Assembly (NCBI RefSeq): GCF_002025705.1
Contig: NZ_CP018846.1
Coordinates: forward strand, 3,091,501 to 3,155,500
From: Pseudomonas putida
GTDB taxonomy: Bacteria > Pseudomonadota > Gammaproteobacteria > Pseudomonadales > Pseudomonadaceae
DNA: 64,000 bases
Direction: 5' to 3'
Shown: positions 7,403 through 15,592 of the stretch, in pieces
Layout: each line of letters begins with the position of its first letter
Position numbering within the stretch: the stretch's first letter is position 1
Made by a program: the position numbers and the translations under genes
The notes under the pieces: generated by a model
The model's database searches: none
What the model saw: only the letters and a program-made list of their open reading frames with translations
Told to the model about the DNA's origin: nothing

Positions 7403-8608
7403 ATGAAAACAATAAAACACTGCTTGCCCGAGAGCTGGAGCCTGGTGTTCTCCGCCGCCGCGTCTGCCTACGGCGTCGGCCTGCTCGGGCTGTGGGCCTT
7501 GCCGTTCCTGATCAGCGCCATCATTCACGATTTGCAGCTCAACGAAGCCCAGGCCGGGCTGCTGATGTCGGCCGAGTTCGGCTTCACCATGCTCGCCTCG
7601 CTGCTGGTCGCCCCATTCATGGGCCGCGCACCACGGCGCACCCTGGCGCTGGCCGGCACCGTGCTGGCGGTTGCCGCCAACCTGCTCAGCGCCAATATCG
7701 ACAGCATCTATGCACTGGCGGCGGTACGTTGCGTTGCCGGTATTGGCGCCGGCCTGGCGCTGGCCTGTGGCAATGCCGCCGTGTCCAGCGCCAGGCACCC
7801 CGACCGGGTCGCCGGGCATATGAACGTGCTGTCGGTGCTGCTGATGATCGTGGTGATGCTGGGTTACGCCAAGGTCATGGCCAGCCATGGCCTGCACGGT
7901 TTGTACTACGCGATGGCAGCGACCATGGCGGTGATGCTGCTGGCCATCCCGGCGATGGCGCAACGCGCGCCGCTTGCCGAGCCTTCATTGCAGGCGCCTG
8001 CCGGCAAACATGAGTCGGGCAATATCCTTCTGAGCCTGCCGGCCCTGTGCATGATGCTGGCGATGTTCGTGTTCCAGGCCCGCGACACCATGGGCTGGGC
8101 CTTCGTCGAACGGATCGGCACCATGGTCGGCTACAGCGGTGATGAACTGGGCGTGCTGTTGTCGTTCCAGTCGTTCGTCGGCCTGATCGGGCCGTTGATC
8201 GCAGCCATGGTCGGCAAGCGCTTCGGCATGAGCACGCCGGTGATCCTGGCGATCCTGCTGACCGGTGCAACCAGCCTCAGCTATGTGCTGGGCGAGCATT
8301 CCAAGACCTTGTACACCGCCGGGGTGATGACCATCTGCATCACCTATTTCTACGCGCTCAGCTACCTGACCGGCCTGGCCGCAGCGCTGGACCGCGAAGG
8401 CCGTGTGGTAGCGGCAGCCGGCAGCTTCCTCAGCCTCGGGCTGGCGGTGGGCCCGGCGATTTCCGGTGGGTTGATTTCGCTGGGTGGTTTCAGCCTGGCG
8501 GCCTGGGGCATTGGGGTAACGGTGGTGCTGACCTTGCTGCTGGTGGCGGTGCCGCTGGCCAGCATTCGGCGCGAGCAAGCACCCTTGCCGGTTGCCGCGA
8601 CCGCCTGA
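7403..8608 (+). CDS. MFS transporter linked to the N-demethylase operon
   Basis: 401 residues with about 12 predicted hydrophobic helices (for example YGVGLLGLWALPFLISAII, VLSVLLMIVVMLGYAKVM, TVVLTLLLVAVPLAS). The conserved MFS loop is weak (APFMGRAPRRTLALAG). The start at 7403 (MKTIKHCLPESW) has AGGGG 8 nt upstream; the open frame before it has no support. It lies 73 bp behind the heme subunit in the same direction, so it probably carries the amine substrate into, or a product out of, the cell. The substrate is inferred from position only. Confidence 0.8.
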   Translation: MKTIKHCLPESWSLVFSAAASAYGVGLLGLWALPFLISAIIHDLQLNEAQAGLLMSAEFGFTMLASLLVAPFMGRAPRRTLALAGTVLAVAANLLSANIDSIYALAAVRCVAGIGAGLALACGNAAVSSARHPDRVAGHMNVLSVLLMIVVMLGYAKVMASHGLHGLYYAMAATMAVMLLAIPAMAQRAPLAEPSLQAPAGKHESGNILLSLPALCMMLAMFVFQARDTMGWAFVERIGTMVGYSGDELGVLLSFQSFVGLIGPLIAAMVGKRFGMSTPVILAILLTGATSLSYVLGEHSKTLYTAGVMTICITYFYALSYLTGLAAALDREGRVVAAAGSFLSLGLAVGPAISGGLISLGGFSLAAWGIGVTVVLTLLLVAVPLASIRREQAPLPVAATA

Positions 8609-8641
8609 TCACGGTGGCAGCGAGCTTGTCGGGTCACCGCA

Positions 8642-8691
8642 CCGCCGCCGAGTGTCCGACAGGGCACACCCTGTCGGACACTCGGCGGCGG
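8642..8691. other. Perfect 23-bp stem with a 4-nt loop
   Basis: Bases 8642-8664 are exactly complementary to 8669-8691, with CACA as loop; the centre reads TCCGACAGGG-CACA-CCCTGTCGGA. It is GC-rich and followed by GCAGGCAGGG, not by a T-run. It sits 33 bp after the MFS stop and before the phosphatase gene. It does not match the P. putida REP core. It may act as a terminator without U-tract, an mRNA-end stabiliser or a different repeat family. Confidence 0.75.
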
Positions 8692-8784
8692 CAGGCAGGG
8701 ATAAGACAATTTTCACATCCGCTTCACTATCGGGCCACAAACCCGAGGATAAGGTGCTGCCAGCCTTGTCCCCGGAGTGGCCAC

Positions 8785-9462
8785 ATGCTGGAAAATGTAA
8801 TTGCGACACACTCGCGCCTCCCGCGCCCGAAACGCCGGAAACTGCCTGCAGTCTGGCTGCTGGCCGTATTGCTGGCGGTGGCGGCACTCGGCCTCTGGCA
8901 CGTGTTCAGTACGCATGTCACCAACCTGGGCAGCTCCCAATTGATGAGCGAGAATGGTGTCTACAGCGCATGGAACAGCGGCAATGTGATTGTCCTGGTC
9001 CGCCACGCCGAACGCTGCGACCGCTCCAACCATGCCTGCCTTGGCGACCCTGCCGGCATCACCGTGGACGGCAGCCAGGCCGCAGCCGCCGTCGGCGACG
9101 GCCTCCGTGGCCTGGGCCTGGCCAATGCCGATATCCTCAGCAGCCCGGAAGTCCGTACCCAGCAGACCGCTTCATTCGTCTTCGGCAAGGCCATCGAAAC
9201 CCAGGAGTGGCTGGCGCGCTGTGACAGCACCTTTGCCAACGCTGCCCTGGCGCACAAGCGCGATGGTCACAACCTCGTGCTAGTCACCCACAGTGGCTGC
9301 ATCGACCACCTCGAACGGCAACTGCGCGTAGCAGGCGGCGAACGCGTTGCCGGCTATGCCAGCGCACTGTTCATCAGCAAAGACAGCAACGGCAAGGCAC
9401 ACTTGCTCGGGCAACTCAACGCCAACCAATGGCAGACACTCAACAGCAGCACAGGGAAGTAA
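8785..9462 (+). CDS. Membrane-anchored histidine phosphatase (Ais-like)
   Basis: 225 residues. One N-terminal membrane helix (PAVWLLAVLLAVAALGLWHVF, about 22-42) is followed by a histidine-phosphatase branch-1 domain facing the periplasm. The phospho-accepting histidine is in VLVRHAERCD (variant of RHG) and the second histidine in LVTHSGC. Ais/PmrG proteins of this type remove phosphate from LPS core heptose. The next gene encodes a PAP2 phosphatase, which fits an envelope-lipid role. The start at 8785 has GGAG 7 nt upstream. Substrate assignment is inferred; a generic periplasmic phosphatase is the alternative. Confidence 0.75.
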   Translation: MLENVIATHSRLPRPKRRKLPAVWLLAVLLAVAALGLWHVFSTHVTNLGSSQLMSENGVYSAWNSGNVIVLVRHAERCDRSNHACLGDPAGITVDGSQAAAAVGDGLRGLGLANADILSSPEVRTQQTASFVFGKAIETQEWLARCDSTFANAALAHKRDGHNLVLVTHSGCIDHLERQLRVAGGERVAGYASALFISKDSNGKAHLLGQLNANQWQTLNSSTGK

Positions 9463-9464
9463 GC

Positions 9465-10286
9465 ATGCCCGTTTCTTCACGCACCTCGTTCTACGTCAAC
9501 AACCTGCTAGTGCCACTGTTGTTGGCAGCGATCGTGTTCCTGCTGTTCGACCTTACCGAACTGGACCGCTGGATCAGCAACCTGCTGCTCGACCCGGTCA
9601 GTGGGCAGTTCCCGCTGCTGCATGACCAGCTGTTCGAGAAAGTGACCCACAAATGGCCGCGCATCCTGCCGAACTGGACCGGCGAGGCGGCGATCATTGG
9701 CTCGCTGCTGTCGTTCATCTGGCCACGCCTGGCGAACCACCCCGACGCGCTGATCACCCGCGGCCTTAATGCCGCCAGAATCAGCCCTGTACTGCGTTTT
9801 ACCAGCCGTCATCGCCGTGACTTCCTGTTCGTGGTGGTCGCATTTGCCCTGTGCACCACGGTCATTCACTACCTGAAAAGCCACACCAGTGTGTATTGCC
9901 CGGTGGAAACCACCCTCTATGGCGGCCCCGAAGCGCACGTGGAGTGGTACGAGAACTTCCGCTGGTTCAGCAAGGCGGGCGAAGGCCGTTGCTGGCCAGG
10001 TGGCCACGCCTCCAGCGGCTTCACCCTGATGGCGTTGTACTTCGTGGCGCTGCGCTACCGCTGGCAGCATGCGCGCAAACTGCTGGTGGCCGTCCTGCTG
10101 ATCGGTTTCATCTACGGCACCACCCGTGTGCTGCAAGGTTGGCACTACATGTCGCATACCTTCTGGGCCGGGATCTTCGTGTGGCTGACCACCTGGGCTA
10201 CCGCCCTGGGCTTCTACGGGCGCCAGGCGCTTCAGGCACCGGCACGTGTAAGCGCAGACAAGGCAGCGGTGAATGCCTATGCTTGA
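9465..10286 (+). CDS. PAP2-family membrane phosphatase
   Basis: 273 residues with about six membrane helices. The three PAP2 motifs are in order: a variant of K-x6-R-P as KSHTSVYCP, then PGGHASSGF, then R-x5-H-x3-H (TRVLQGWHYMSH). Such enzymes hydrolyse or transfer phosphate of lipid pyrophosphates (undecaprenyl-PP, lipid A) on the periplasmic face. The start 9465 lies 2 bp after the histidine phosphatase stop region (GGGAAGTAAGCATG), so the two are coupled. Inference: the pair remodels phosphate on LPS or lipid carriers. Confidence 0.85.
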   Translation: MPVSSRTSFYVNNLLVPLLLAAIVFLLFDLTELDRWISNLLLDPVSGQFPLLHDQLFEKVTHKWPRILPNWTGEAAIIGSLLSFIWPRLANHPDALITRGLNAARISPVLRFTSRHRRDFLFVVVAFALCTTVIHYLKSHTSVYCPVETTLYGGPEAHVEWYENFRWFSKAGEGRCWPGGHASSGFTLMALYFVALRYRWQHARKLLVAVLLIGFIYGTTRVLQGWHYMSHTFWAGIFVWLTTWATALGFYGRQALQAPARVSADKAAVNAYA

Positions 10287-10312
10287 GCAGTCCCACTGCT
10301 CGGAACAGCAAC

Positions 10313-10975
10313 ATGGCCAACCCCGAAGACGCCCTGCTGCACAGCTGGCAGCACAACGCCCAGGCCTGGATAGACGCGGTGCGTGGCGGCGCCATCGAGA
10401 GCCGCCAGCAGGTCACCAACCAGGCAGTCCTGCTGGCGGTCCTGGGTCGCCAGCCTGAGCGGGTGCTGGACCTTGGCTGCGGCGAGGGCTGGTTGCTGCG
10501 GGCGCTGAGCGACCGCGGCATCGAGGTGACCGGCGTCGATGGCGACGCTGCGCTGGTCGAAGCTGCGCGAGCGGCAGGCTCACCTCAGGTGCACCTGGCC
10601 AGCTATGTGCAGCTGGCGGAAGGTAAGGTGAATATCGGCAGCGGCTATGACCTGATCTGCGCCAATTTCGCCCTGCTGCAACAAGACATCATCCCGTTGC
10701 TGGTGGCCATGAAGCGGCTGCTGCTACCTGGTGGCGCACTGCTGATCCAGACCTTGCACCCCTGGAGCGTGGCGGGTGGTGACTATCAGGACGGCTGGCG
10801 CGAAGAATCGTTTGCCGGGTTTGCCGGCAACTGGCGGCCGATGCCGTGGTACTTCCGGACCTTGGCCAGCTGGCTGAATGCCCTGGACATGGCAGGGTTC
10901 AGGTTGCTGAGCCTGCAGGAGCCGCAGCACCCACAGAGCCCGGTGCCGCAGTCGCTGCTGTTGATTGCTGGTTAG
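10313..10975 (+). CDS. Class I SAM-dependent methyltransferase
   Basis: 220 residues. Motif I is VLDLGCGEGWLLRAL at about 46-60, followed by the acidic strand end VTGVDGDAALVE and motif post-II DLICANFALL; LLLPGGALLIQTLHP is the usual motif III. The fold is a type-11/25 methyltransferase acting on a small molecule; substrate unknown. The start at 10313 (MANPEDALLHSW) is just behind the PAP2 gene (26 bp) on the same strand. The longer open frame upstream overlaps PAP2 out of frame and is not credible. Confidence 0.85.
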   Translation: MANPEDALLHSWQHNAQAWIDAVRGGAIESRQQVTNQAVLLAVLGRQPERVLDLGCGEGWLLRALSDRGIEVTGVDGDAALVEAARAAGSPQVHLASYVQLAEGKVNIGSGYDLICANFALLQQDIIPLLVAMKRLLLPGGALLIQTLHPWSVAGGDYQDGWREESFAGFAGNWRPMPWYFRTLASWLNALDMAGFRLLSLQEPQHPQSPVPQSLLLIAG

Positions 10976-10980
10976 CCTGT

Positions 10981-11077
10981 TCCGGACTCTTCGCGGGTAA
11001 ACCCGCTCCCACAGATCTTGCAGATCTCAAGTACAGCGAGCACCTGTGGGAGCAGGCTTGCCCGCGAAGAGGCCGGA
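10981..11077. repeat. Inverted pair of REP elements (BIME-like)
   Basis: REP cores at 10981-11013 and, inverted, at 11045-11077 flank a 31-bp spacer. They can fold into one long stem in the transcript after the methyltransferase stop. Confidence 0.9.
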
Positions 11078-11155
11078 ACGCTAAACATCAATCTTGAAGT
11101 CCTTGGCAGCAACCCGCTAGCCTGCGCGTTCCCCTTACTGGATGGACCCTGCCCC

Positions 11156-12040
11156 ATGCAGCCCCGCGATATCGCCGCCTACCTGTTCCTGGCCATCGCC
11201 TGGGGCTTTTCTTTCCTGGTGGTACTCAAGGTGGTGCACGCCTTCGGCTGGGTCGGTGCGGTCAGCTTGCGTGCCTTCATCGCCGGCGGCACCCTGGCAA
11301 TTCTCGCCGCCCTGCTGGGCCGTGCCTTGCGCCTGCGTGCGCTGCTCAAGCCGCTGACGGTCGTCGGCGCCACCACTGTCGCCGGGCAACTGATTGGTCT
11401 GTCCTATGCCACCCCGCGCATCGGTACGGCGATGTCGGCCATTCTGATCGCCACCATTCCGCTGTTGTCGATGATCATCGGCCGCCTTTGGGGGCTGGAA
11501 AAGATCACCCGGCAGGGGCTGCTTGGGCTACTGCTGGGGGTGGCGGGCATCGTCCTGCTGATAGGCTTCCCGGCGCAGCCGGTCACCGACGAGTTCATCC
11601 ACGGCTGCCTTGCCTCGGTGTTCGGCTGCCTGTGCGCGGCCTTCGGCAGCAACTACGCCAGCCTGCACCTGCGCGGGCAAGACCCTTGGACCGTCACCGG
11701 TGGTGCCTTCCTGGCCGGCGGCCTGCTGACCTTGCCTTTGCTGCTGGTGGTGCCGGTGCCGGCCCTGCCCCAGGCCAGCGACTGGCTGTACCTGTTGATC
11801 AGCGGCAGTGTGATGAGCGCTACCACCTACGTGCTGTACTTCGGCCTGGTGGCACGCATTGGCGCGACGCGCGCCATCAGCGTCGAGTTCGTCGTCACCC
11901 TGGTTGCCGTGCTGGTCGGCGCGCTGTTTCTCGGTGAAGCCCTGAGCCTGCTGCAGGCCGCGGGCGGCCTGGTGATCCTGCTCGGCTGCCTGTTGGTGCT
12001 GGGCCTGCTGCCGGGGCGCAAGCGCCGCCTGCCCAGTTAG
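11156..12040 (+). CDS. EamA/DMT-family transporter
   Basis: 294 residues with ten hydrophobic helices in two five-helix halves: AAYLFLAIAWGFSFLVVLKV opens the first half and GCLASVFGCLCAAFGSNYA the second; FVVTLVAVLVGALFLGEAL near the end is the EamA signature. These proteins export metabolites such as amino acids. The start 11156 (MQPRDIAAYLF) is chosen because homology begins there; no strong ribosome site is visible. The stop overlaps the convergent beta-propeller gene by 4 bp. Confidence 0.88.
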   Translation: MQPRDIAAYLFLAIAWGFSFLVVLKVVHAFGWVGAVSLRAFIAGGTLAILAALLGRALRLRALLKPLTVVGATTVAGQLIGLSYATPRIGTAMSAILIATIPLLSMIIGRLWGLEKITRQGLLGLLLGVAGIVLLIGFPAQPVTDEFIHGCLASVFGCLCAAFGSNYASLHLRGQDPWTVTGGAFLAGGLLTLPLLLVVPVPALPQASDWLYLLISGSVMSATTYVLYFGLVARIGATRAISVEFVVTLVAVLVGALFLGEALSLLQAAGGLVILLGCLLVLGLLPGRKRRLPS

Positions 12041-12915
12041 CGCTGGGCGGTGGCCTCGTCGGCAGGCGGGGTCAGCTGCAGCACGCGATTGCGCCCGCCC
12101 TCGGCGAGCAGGTAGCCGCCTTTGCCATCCGCCACGATCGACTGCGGCGCCTTGAGGAAAGTCAGCACGGTGTGCTGATTACCCTCGGCGTCCACCCGCA
12201 GCAGGCGGGCGCGGTGGGTGTTGTCTTCGCTGATCCACAGGCCGCGCTGGTCGCACATCAGGAAGGTGGGATGGCGCAGGCCCTGAACCACCACCGGGTC
12301 TTTACCGTCGTCGGACAACGCACGCACGATGCCGGTGCCCTTCTCGGTGTACAGCAGGCGGCCGTCGGCGCAGCGGGTCAGGCCCTCGGTTTCGGTCAGC
12401 CCGGAGCGCAGCACGTCGAGCTGGCCGCTGGCCCAGTCATAGCGCATCAGGCGCCCATTGCCCTTGCGGTCTTCGATGGCATACAGATGATCGCCATCGT
12501 TCCACAGCCCCTGCACGCTGTCACCGTCGAACAGGTGGGTGAGCTGGCCATCGCGCGCGAGGCTCACCGGCGCGCGGCCGCCTTCCTGGCTGAACACCCA
12601 GCCACCTTGTGCCGCGACCATGCCGTCGGGCTTTGACAGGTTGTCGATCAGCACCACACGGTCGCCGCTGGCGGTAATCTTGAGAATGCTGCCTTTGCCG
12701 TCGTCCAGCTCGCGGCTGACCAGCAGGCTGCCGTCGGCCTGGGGCAGCAACGAGGCGGCCTTGGCCACGTCGCGGTACAGCACCTCGACACGCCAGCCGC
12801 TGGCAGCCTGCACCGGAAAGAACGACTGCCAGGCGAAAAAACCCAGGGTCGCGACCACCAGGCCGGTGGTGGCAGTCAGGGCGATACGGGTGCTGCGCCG
12901 GCGCAGGATGGGCAT
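12037..12915 (-). CDS. Membrane-anchored beta-propeller protein (SMP-30/NHL-like)
   Basis: 292 residues. An N-terminal helix (IALTATTGLVVATLGFFAW, about 11-29) anchors or exports the protein. The rest shows repeated blade-like units: SLLVSRELDDGKGSILKI, DGMVAAQGGWVFSQEG, HLYAIEDRKGNGRLMRY, EGLTRCADGRLLYTEKGTG, GLWISEDNTHRARLLRV and SIVADGKGGYLLAEGGRNRVLQL. The pattern fits a six-bladed SMP-30/gluconolactonase-like or strictosidine-synthase-like propeller. Periplasmic location is likely; a reaction cannot be assigned. Convergent overlap with the DMT gene is 4 bp. Confidence 0.7.
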   Translation of the reverse strand: MPILRRRSTRIALTATTGLVVATLGFFAWQSFFPVQAASGWRVEVLYRDVAKAASLLPQADGSLLVSRELDDGKGSILKITASGDRVVLIDNLSKPDGMVAAQGGWVFSQEGGRAPVSLARDGQLTHLFDGDSVQGLWNDGDHLYAIEDRKGNGRLMRYDWASGQLDVLRSGLTETEGLTRCADGRLLYTEKGTGIVRALSDDGKDPVVVQGLRHPTFLMCDQRGLWISEDNTHRARLLRVDAEGNQHTVLTFLKAPQSIVADGKGGYLLAEGGRNRVLQLTPPADEATAQR

Positions 12916-12956
12916 GTACGGGGCTCCTCGAGGTTGGGCCGAATCCTAGCAAGAGG

Positions 12957-13060
12957 ATGTGAAAAATTCGTCAACAGGCGGCTTAAACACAAAAGGATAT
13001 AAAAAGAACAAAACAATCTAACAAAATGGAATTAAAAAATTGAAAGCCAAACGCCACCTC
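12957..13060 (+). promoter_or_regulatory. A/T-rich promoter region upstream of the sulfonate-type binding protein
   Basis: A strikingly A/T-rich stretch (runs such as AAAAGGATATAAAAAGAACAAAAC and GGAATTAAAAAATTG) in an otherwise GC-rich window, between the divergent propeller gene and the binding-protein gene. Sulfur-starvation promoters of Pseudomonas are often of this kind, but I cannot point to a specific CysB or SfnR box. Confidence 0.4.
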
Positions 13061-13107
13061 CTTAGGCTGGGGACACCGTTTCCCACCCCGTTCAAGGAGC
13101 GACGCCC

Positions 13108-14079
13108 ATGCCCTTCTCTTCCCTGCGCCGCCTGCTGGTAGGTGGCCTCCTGGCGACTGTCGCCAGCAGCCTGCTACCCTGGTCCAGTGCCTTTGCCGAA
13201 GACGCCAAGACCCTGCGCATCGGCTATCAGAAGTTCAACAGCATCAACATCCTCAAAGGCAGCGGCGAGCTGGAAAAAGCCCTGGCTCCTCAAGGCGTGA
13301 AAGTCAGCTGGCACGAATTTGCCGCCGGCCCGCAACTGCTCGAAGCGCTGAGTACCGGCGCCATCGACCTGGGCCACGCTGCCGACGCACCATCGGTTTT
13401 CGCCCAGGCCGCCGGCAAGCCGGTGGTGTACCTGGCCGCCGAACAACCCTACCCACGCGGCATCGGCCTGGTGGTGCGCGAACAAGACCACCTGACTTCA
13501 GTGCAAGACCTCAAAGGCAAGCGCGTGGCCACCGGCCGCGGCTGGAACGCCCAATACCTGCTGGCGGTGGCCCTGGAGCAAGCCGGCCTGAGCTATCAGG
13601 ACATCACCCCGGCCTATGTCAACAACGCCGCCGATGCCGTCGCCGCCCTGCAATCAGGCAGCGTGCAGGCCGTGACCCTGTGGGACCCGTTCCTCGCTGC
13701 GGCCGAAAGCCAGCCGGGCCTGAAGAACCTGCGCGATGGCAGCGGCCTGTCCAACAACCGCACCTTCTACCTGTCCACTGCCGCCTTCGCCGACCAGCAC
13801 CGCGACCTGCTCAAGACCTTCTTCGGTGAACTGGGCAAGGTCAGCCAGTGGGCCAACGCCAAGCCCGCGGAAGTCGCCGCGCTGCTGGCACCGCAACTGG
13901 GCATCAACGCCAACGTGCTGGAAGTGGCCAGCGAGCGGCGCAACTACAACGCCGTGGCCATCACCCCGCAGATTGTCGCCGAGCAGCAGAAACTGGCAGA
14001 TACCTTCCAGGGCCTGGGCCTGATCCCGCACAAGGTGCAGGTGGCCGATGCGATCTACCCGGCTTCTGTATTGCCGTGA
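13108..14079 (+). CDS. Aliphatic sulfonate-type ABC transporter substrate-binding protein (SsuA-like)
   Basis: 323 residues with an N-terminal export signal (LLVGGLLATVASSLLPWSSAFA, cut before EDAKT). The mature part reads as SsuA: LRIGYQKFNSINILKGSGELEKAL, WHEFAAGPQLLEALSTGAIDLGH, ADAPSVFAQAAGKPVVYLAAEQPYP, GKRVATGRGWNAQYLL, TLWDPFLAAAE. AAGGAG precedes the ATG. SsuA-type proteins bind sulfonates or related organosulfur compounds in the periplasm. No ssuB or ssuC lies nearby; the next gene, 16 bp away, is an FMN monooxygenase of the organosulfur type, so a role in sulfur scavenging is likely. Confidence 0.85.
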   Translation: MPFSSLRRLLVGGLLATVASSLLPWSSAFAEDAKTLRIGYQKFNSINILKGSGELEKALAPQGVKVSWHEFAAGPQLLEALSTGAIDLGHAADAPSVFAQAAGKPVVYLAAEQPYPRGIGLVVREQDHLTSVQDLKGKRVATGRGWNAQYLLAVALEQAGLSYQDITPAYVNNAADAVAALQSGSVQAVTLWDPFLAAAESQPGLKNLRDGSGLSNNRTFYLSTAAFADQHRDLLKTFFGELGKVSQWANAKPAEVAALLAPQLGINANVLEVASERRNYNAVAITPQIVAEQQKLADTFQGLGLIPHKVQVADAIYPASVLP

Positions 14080-14095
14080 CCATGGAGTGAAGGCA

Positions 14096-15460
14096 ATGCC
14101 CCGCCACATCCGTTTCAACGCATTCAGCATGAACGCCGCCAGCCACCAGTCCCCGGGGCTGTGGCGCCACCCGCGCAACACCAGCGTGGCGTTCAACCGC
14201 CTGGACTACTGGACCGACCTCGCCCGCCTGCTGGAACGCGGGCTGTTCGATGCGCTGTTCATCGCCGACGTGCTGGGTATCTACGACGTCTACCAGGGTG
14301 GCCCGCAAGCCGCCCTGCGCGGCGGCGTGCAGGTACCGGTAAACGACCCCCTGCTGCTGGTGCCGGCGATGGCCGGGGTCACCGAGCACCTGGGGTTCGG
14401 CGTGACCTTTTCGCTGACCTACGAACACCCTTATCCATTCGCCCGGCGCATGTCCACGCTCGACCACCTGAGCAATGGCCGGGTCGGCTGGAACATCGTC
14501 ACCGGCTACCTCGACAGCGCCGCGCGCAACCTGGGCCTGGCCCGCCAGCTGGGCCATGACCAGCGCTACGACCTGGCCGAGGAATACCTGGAAGTGCTGT
14601 ACAAGCTCTGGGAACAGAGTTGGGAAGATGATGCCGTGCAGCTGGAGCGCGAAACCGGCCGTTACATCGAGCCGTCGAAAGTACACGCCATCCGCCATGC
14701 CGGCGAACACTTCCAGGTGCCTGGCATGCACCTGTGCCAGCCTTCGCCCCAGCGCACCCCGGTACTGTTCCAGGCCGGCGCCTCGGCGCGTGGCCAGCAG
14801 TTCGCCGCCCGGCATGCCGAATGCGTGTTCATCAGTGGCCCGACGCCCACGGTGCTACGCCGCTACGCCGACGGCATCCGCCAGGCCAGCGAGGTGGCCG
14901 GGCGAGGCCGTGACGAGGTGCTGATCTATGCCCAGGCGCTACTGATCGTCGCGCCGACCACGCAAGCGGCCCAGGCGCGCTTTGCCGAATACCGCCGCTA
15001 CGTCGACCTGGACGCCGCCCTCGCCCTGCTTTCGGGCTGGACCGGCATCGACTTCGCCGGCCTCGACCCGGATGCACCCATCGAGTATGTCGAGAACGAT
15101 GCTGGCCGTGCCGCCCTGGCCGCGTTCACCGCCGCCGACCCAAACCGCCGCTGGACCGTGCGCGAAGCCGCCGAGTTCGTCGGCCTGGGCGGGCGTGGCC
15201 CGGTGCTGGTCGGCTCGCCCAGTGAGGTTGCCGACCAGCTTGAACACTGGCTCGACCAGACCGGCATCGATGGTTTCAACCTCACCTACGCCGTGCAACC
15301 AGACGACCTGGCCAACGTCGTGGAGCTGCTGGTACCGGAACTGCAGCGCCGCGGCCGCTACCCACTGGCCTACACCGACGGCACCTTGCGGCACAAGCTG
15401 TTCGGCCAGGGCGACCGGCTGCCCGAGGCCCATGCAGGGCGCCAGGTTCGCATTCAGTAA
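14096..15460 (+). CDS. FMN-dependent LLM-class monooxygenase (NtaA/SnaA/DszA family)
   Basis: 454 residues, the standard length of this family. Signatures are RHIRFNAFSMNAASHQSPGLWRHP at the start, LFIADVLGIYDVYQGG, FGVTFSLTYEHPYPFARRMSTLDHLSNGRVGWNIVTGYLDSAARNLG and VLFQAGASARGQQFAARHAECVF (these longer stretches are named only by their ends in the domain). The TIM barrel uses FMNH2 from a separate reductase and O2. GTGAAGG lies 3-9 nt before the ATG. Together with the SsuA-like gene just upstream it probably cleaves C-S or C-N bonds of an organosulfur compound. No flavin reductase gene is adjacent. Confidence 0.87.
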   Translation: MPRHIRFNAFSMNAASHQSPGLWRHPRNTSVAFNRLDYWTDLARLLERGLFDALFIADVLGIYDVYQGGPQAALRGGVQVPVNDPLLLVPAMAGVTEHLGFGVTFSLTYEHPYPFARRMSTLDHLSNGRVGWNIVTGYLDSAARNLGLARQLGHDQRYDLAEEYLEVLYKLWEQSWEDDAVQLERETGRYIEPSKVHAIRHAGEHFQVPGMHLCQPSPQRTPVLFQAGASARGQQFAARHAECVFISGPTPTVLRRYADGIRQASEVAGRGRDEVLIYAQALLIVAPTTQAAQARFAEYRRYVDLDAALALLSGWTGIDFAGLDPDAPIEYVENDAGRAALAAFTAADPNRRWTVREAAEFVGLGGRGPVLVGSPSEVADQLEHWLDQTGIDGFNLTYAVQPDDLANVVELLVPELQRRGRYPLAYTDGTLRHKLFGQGDRLPEAHAGRQVRIQ

Positions 15461-15592
15461 CTGAATGTCGAGTATTTCAACATTTAATTTGTGGATGAAG
15501 CGGGCTGCCCCATATGCTGTCCGCACATCCCCTGCACGCACCGGCCGGTGTGGTCCAAGGCACGGGGAGAGAACAACAAGTCGAGACCGCTC

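Noticed and set aside
8642..8691. Classical Rho-independent terminator
   Set aside because: The hairpin is perfect but no T-run follows, so it is listed only as a hairpin.
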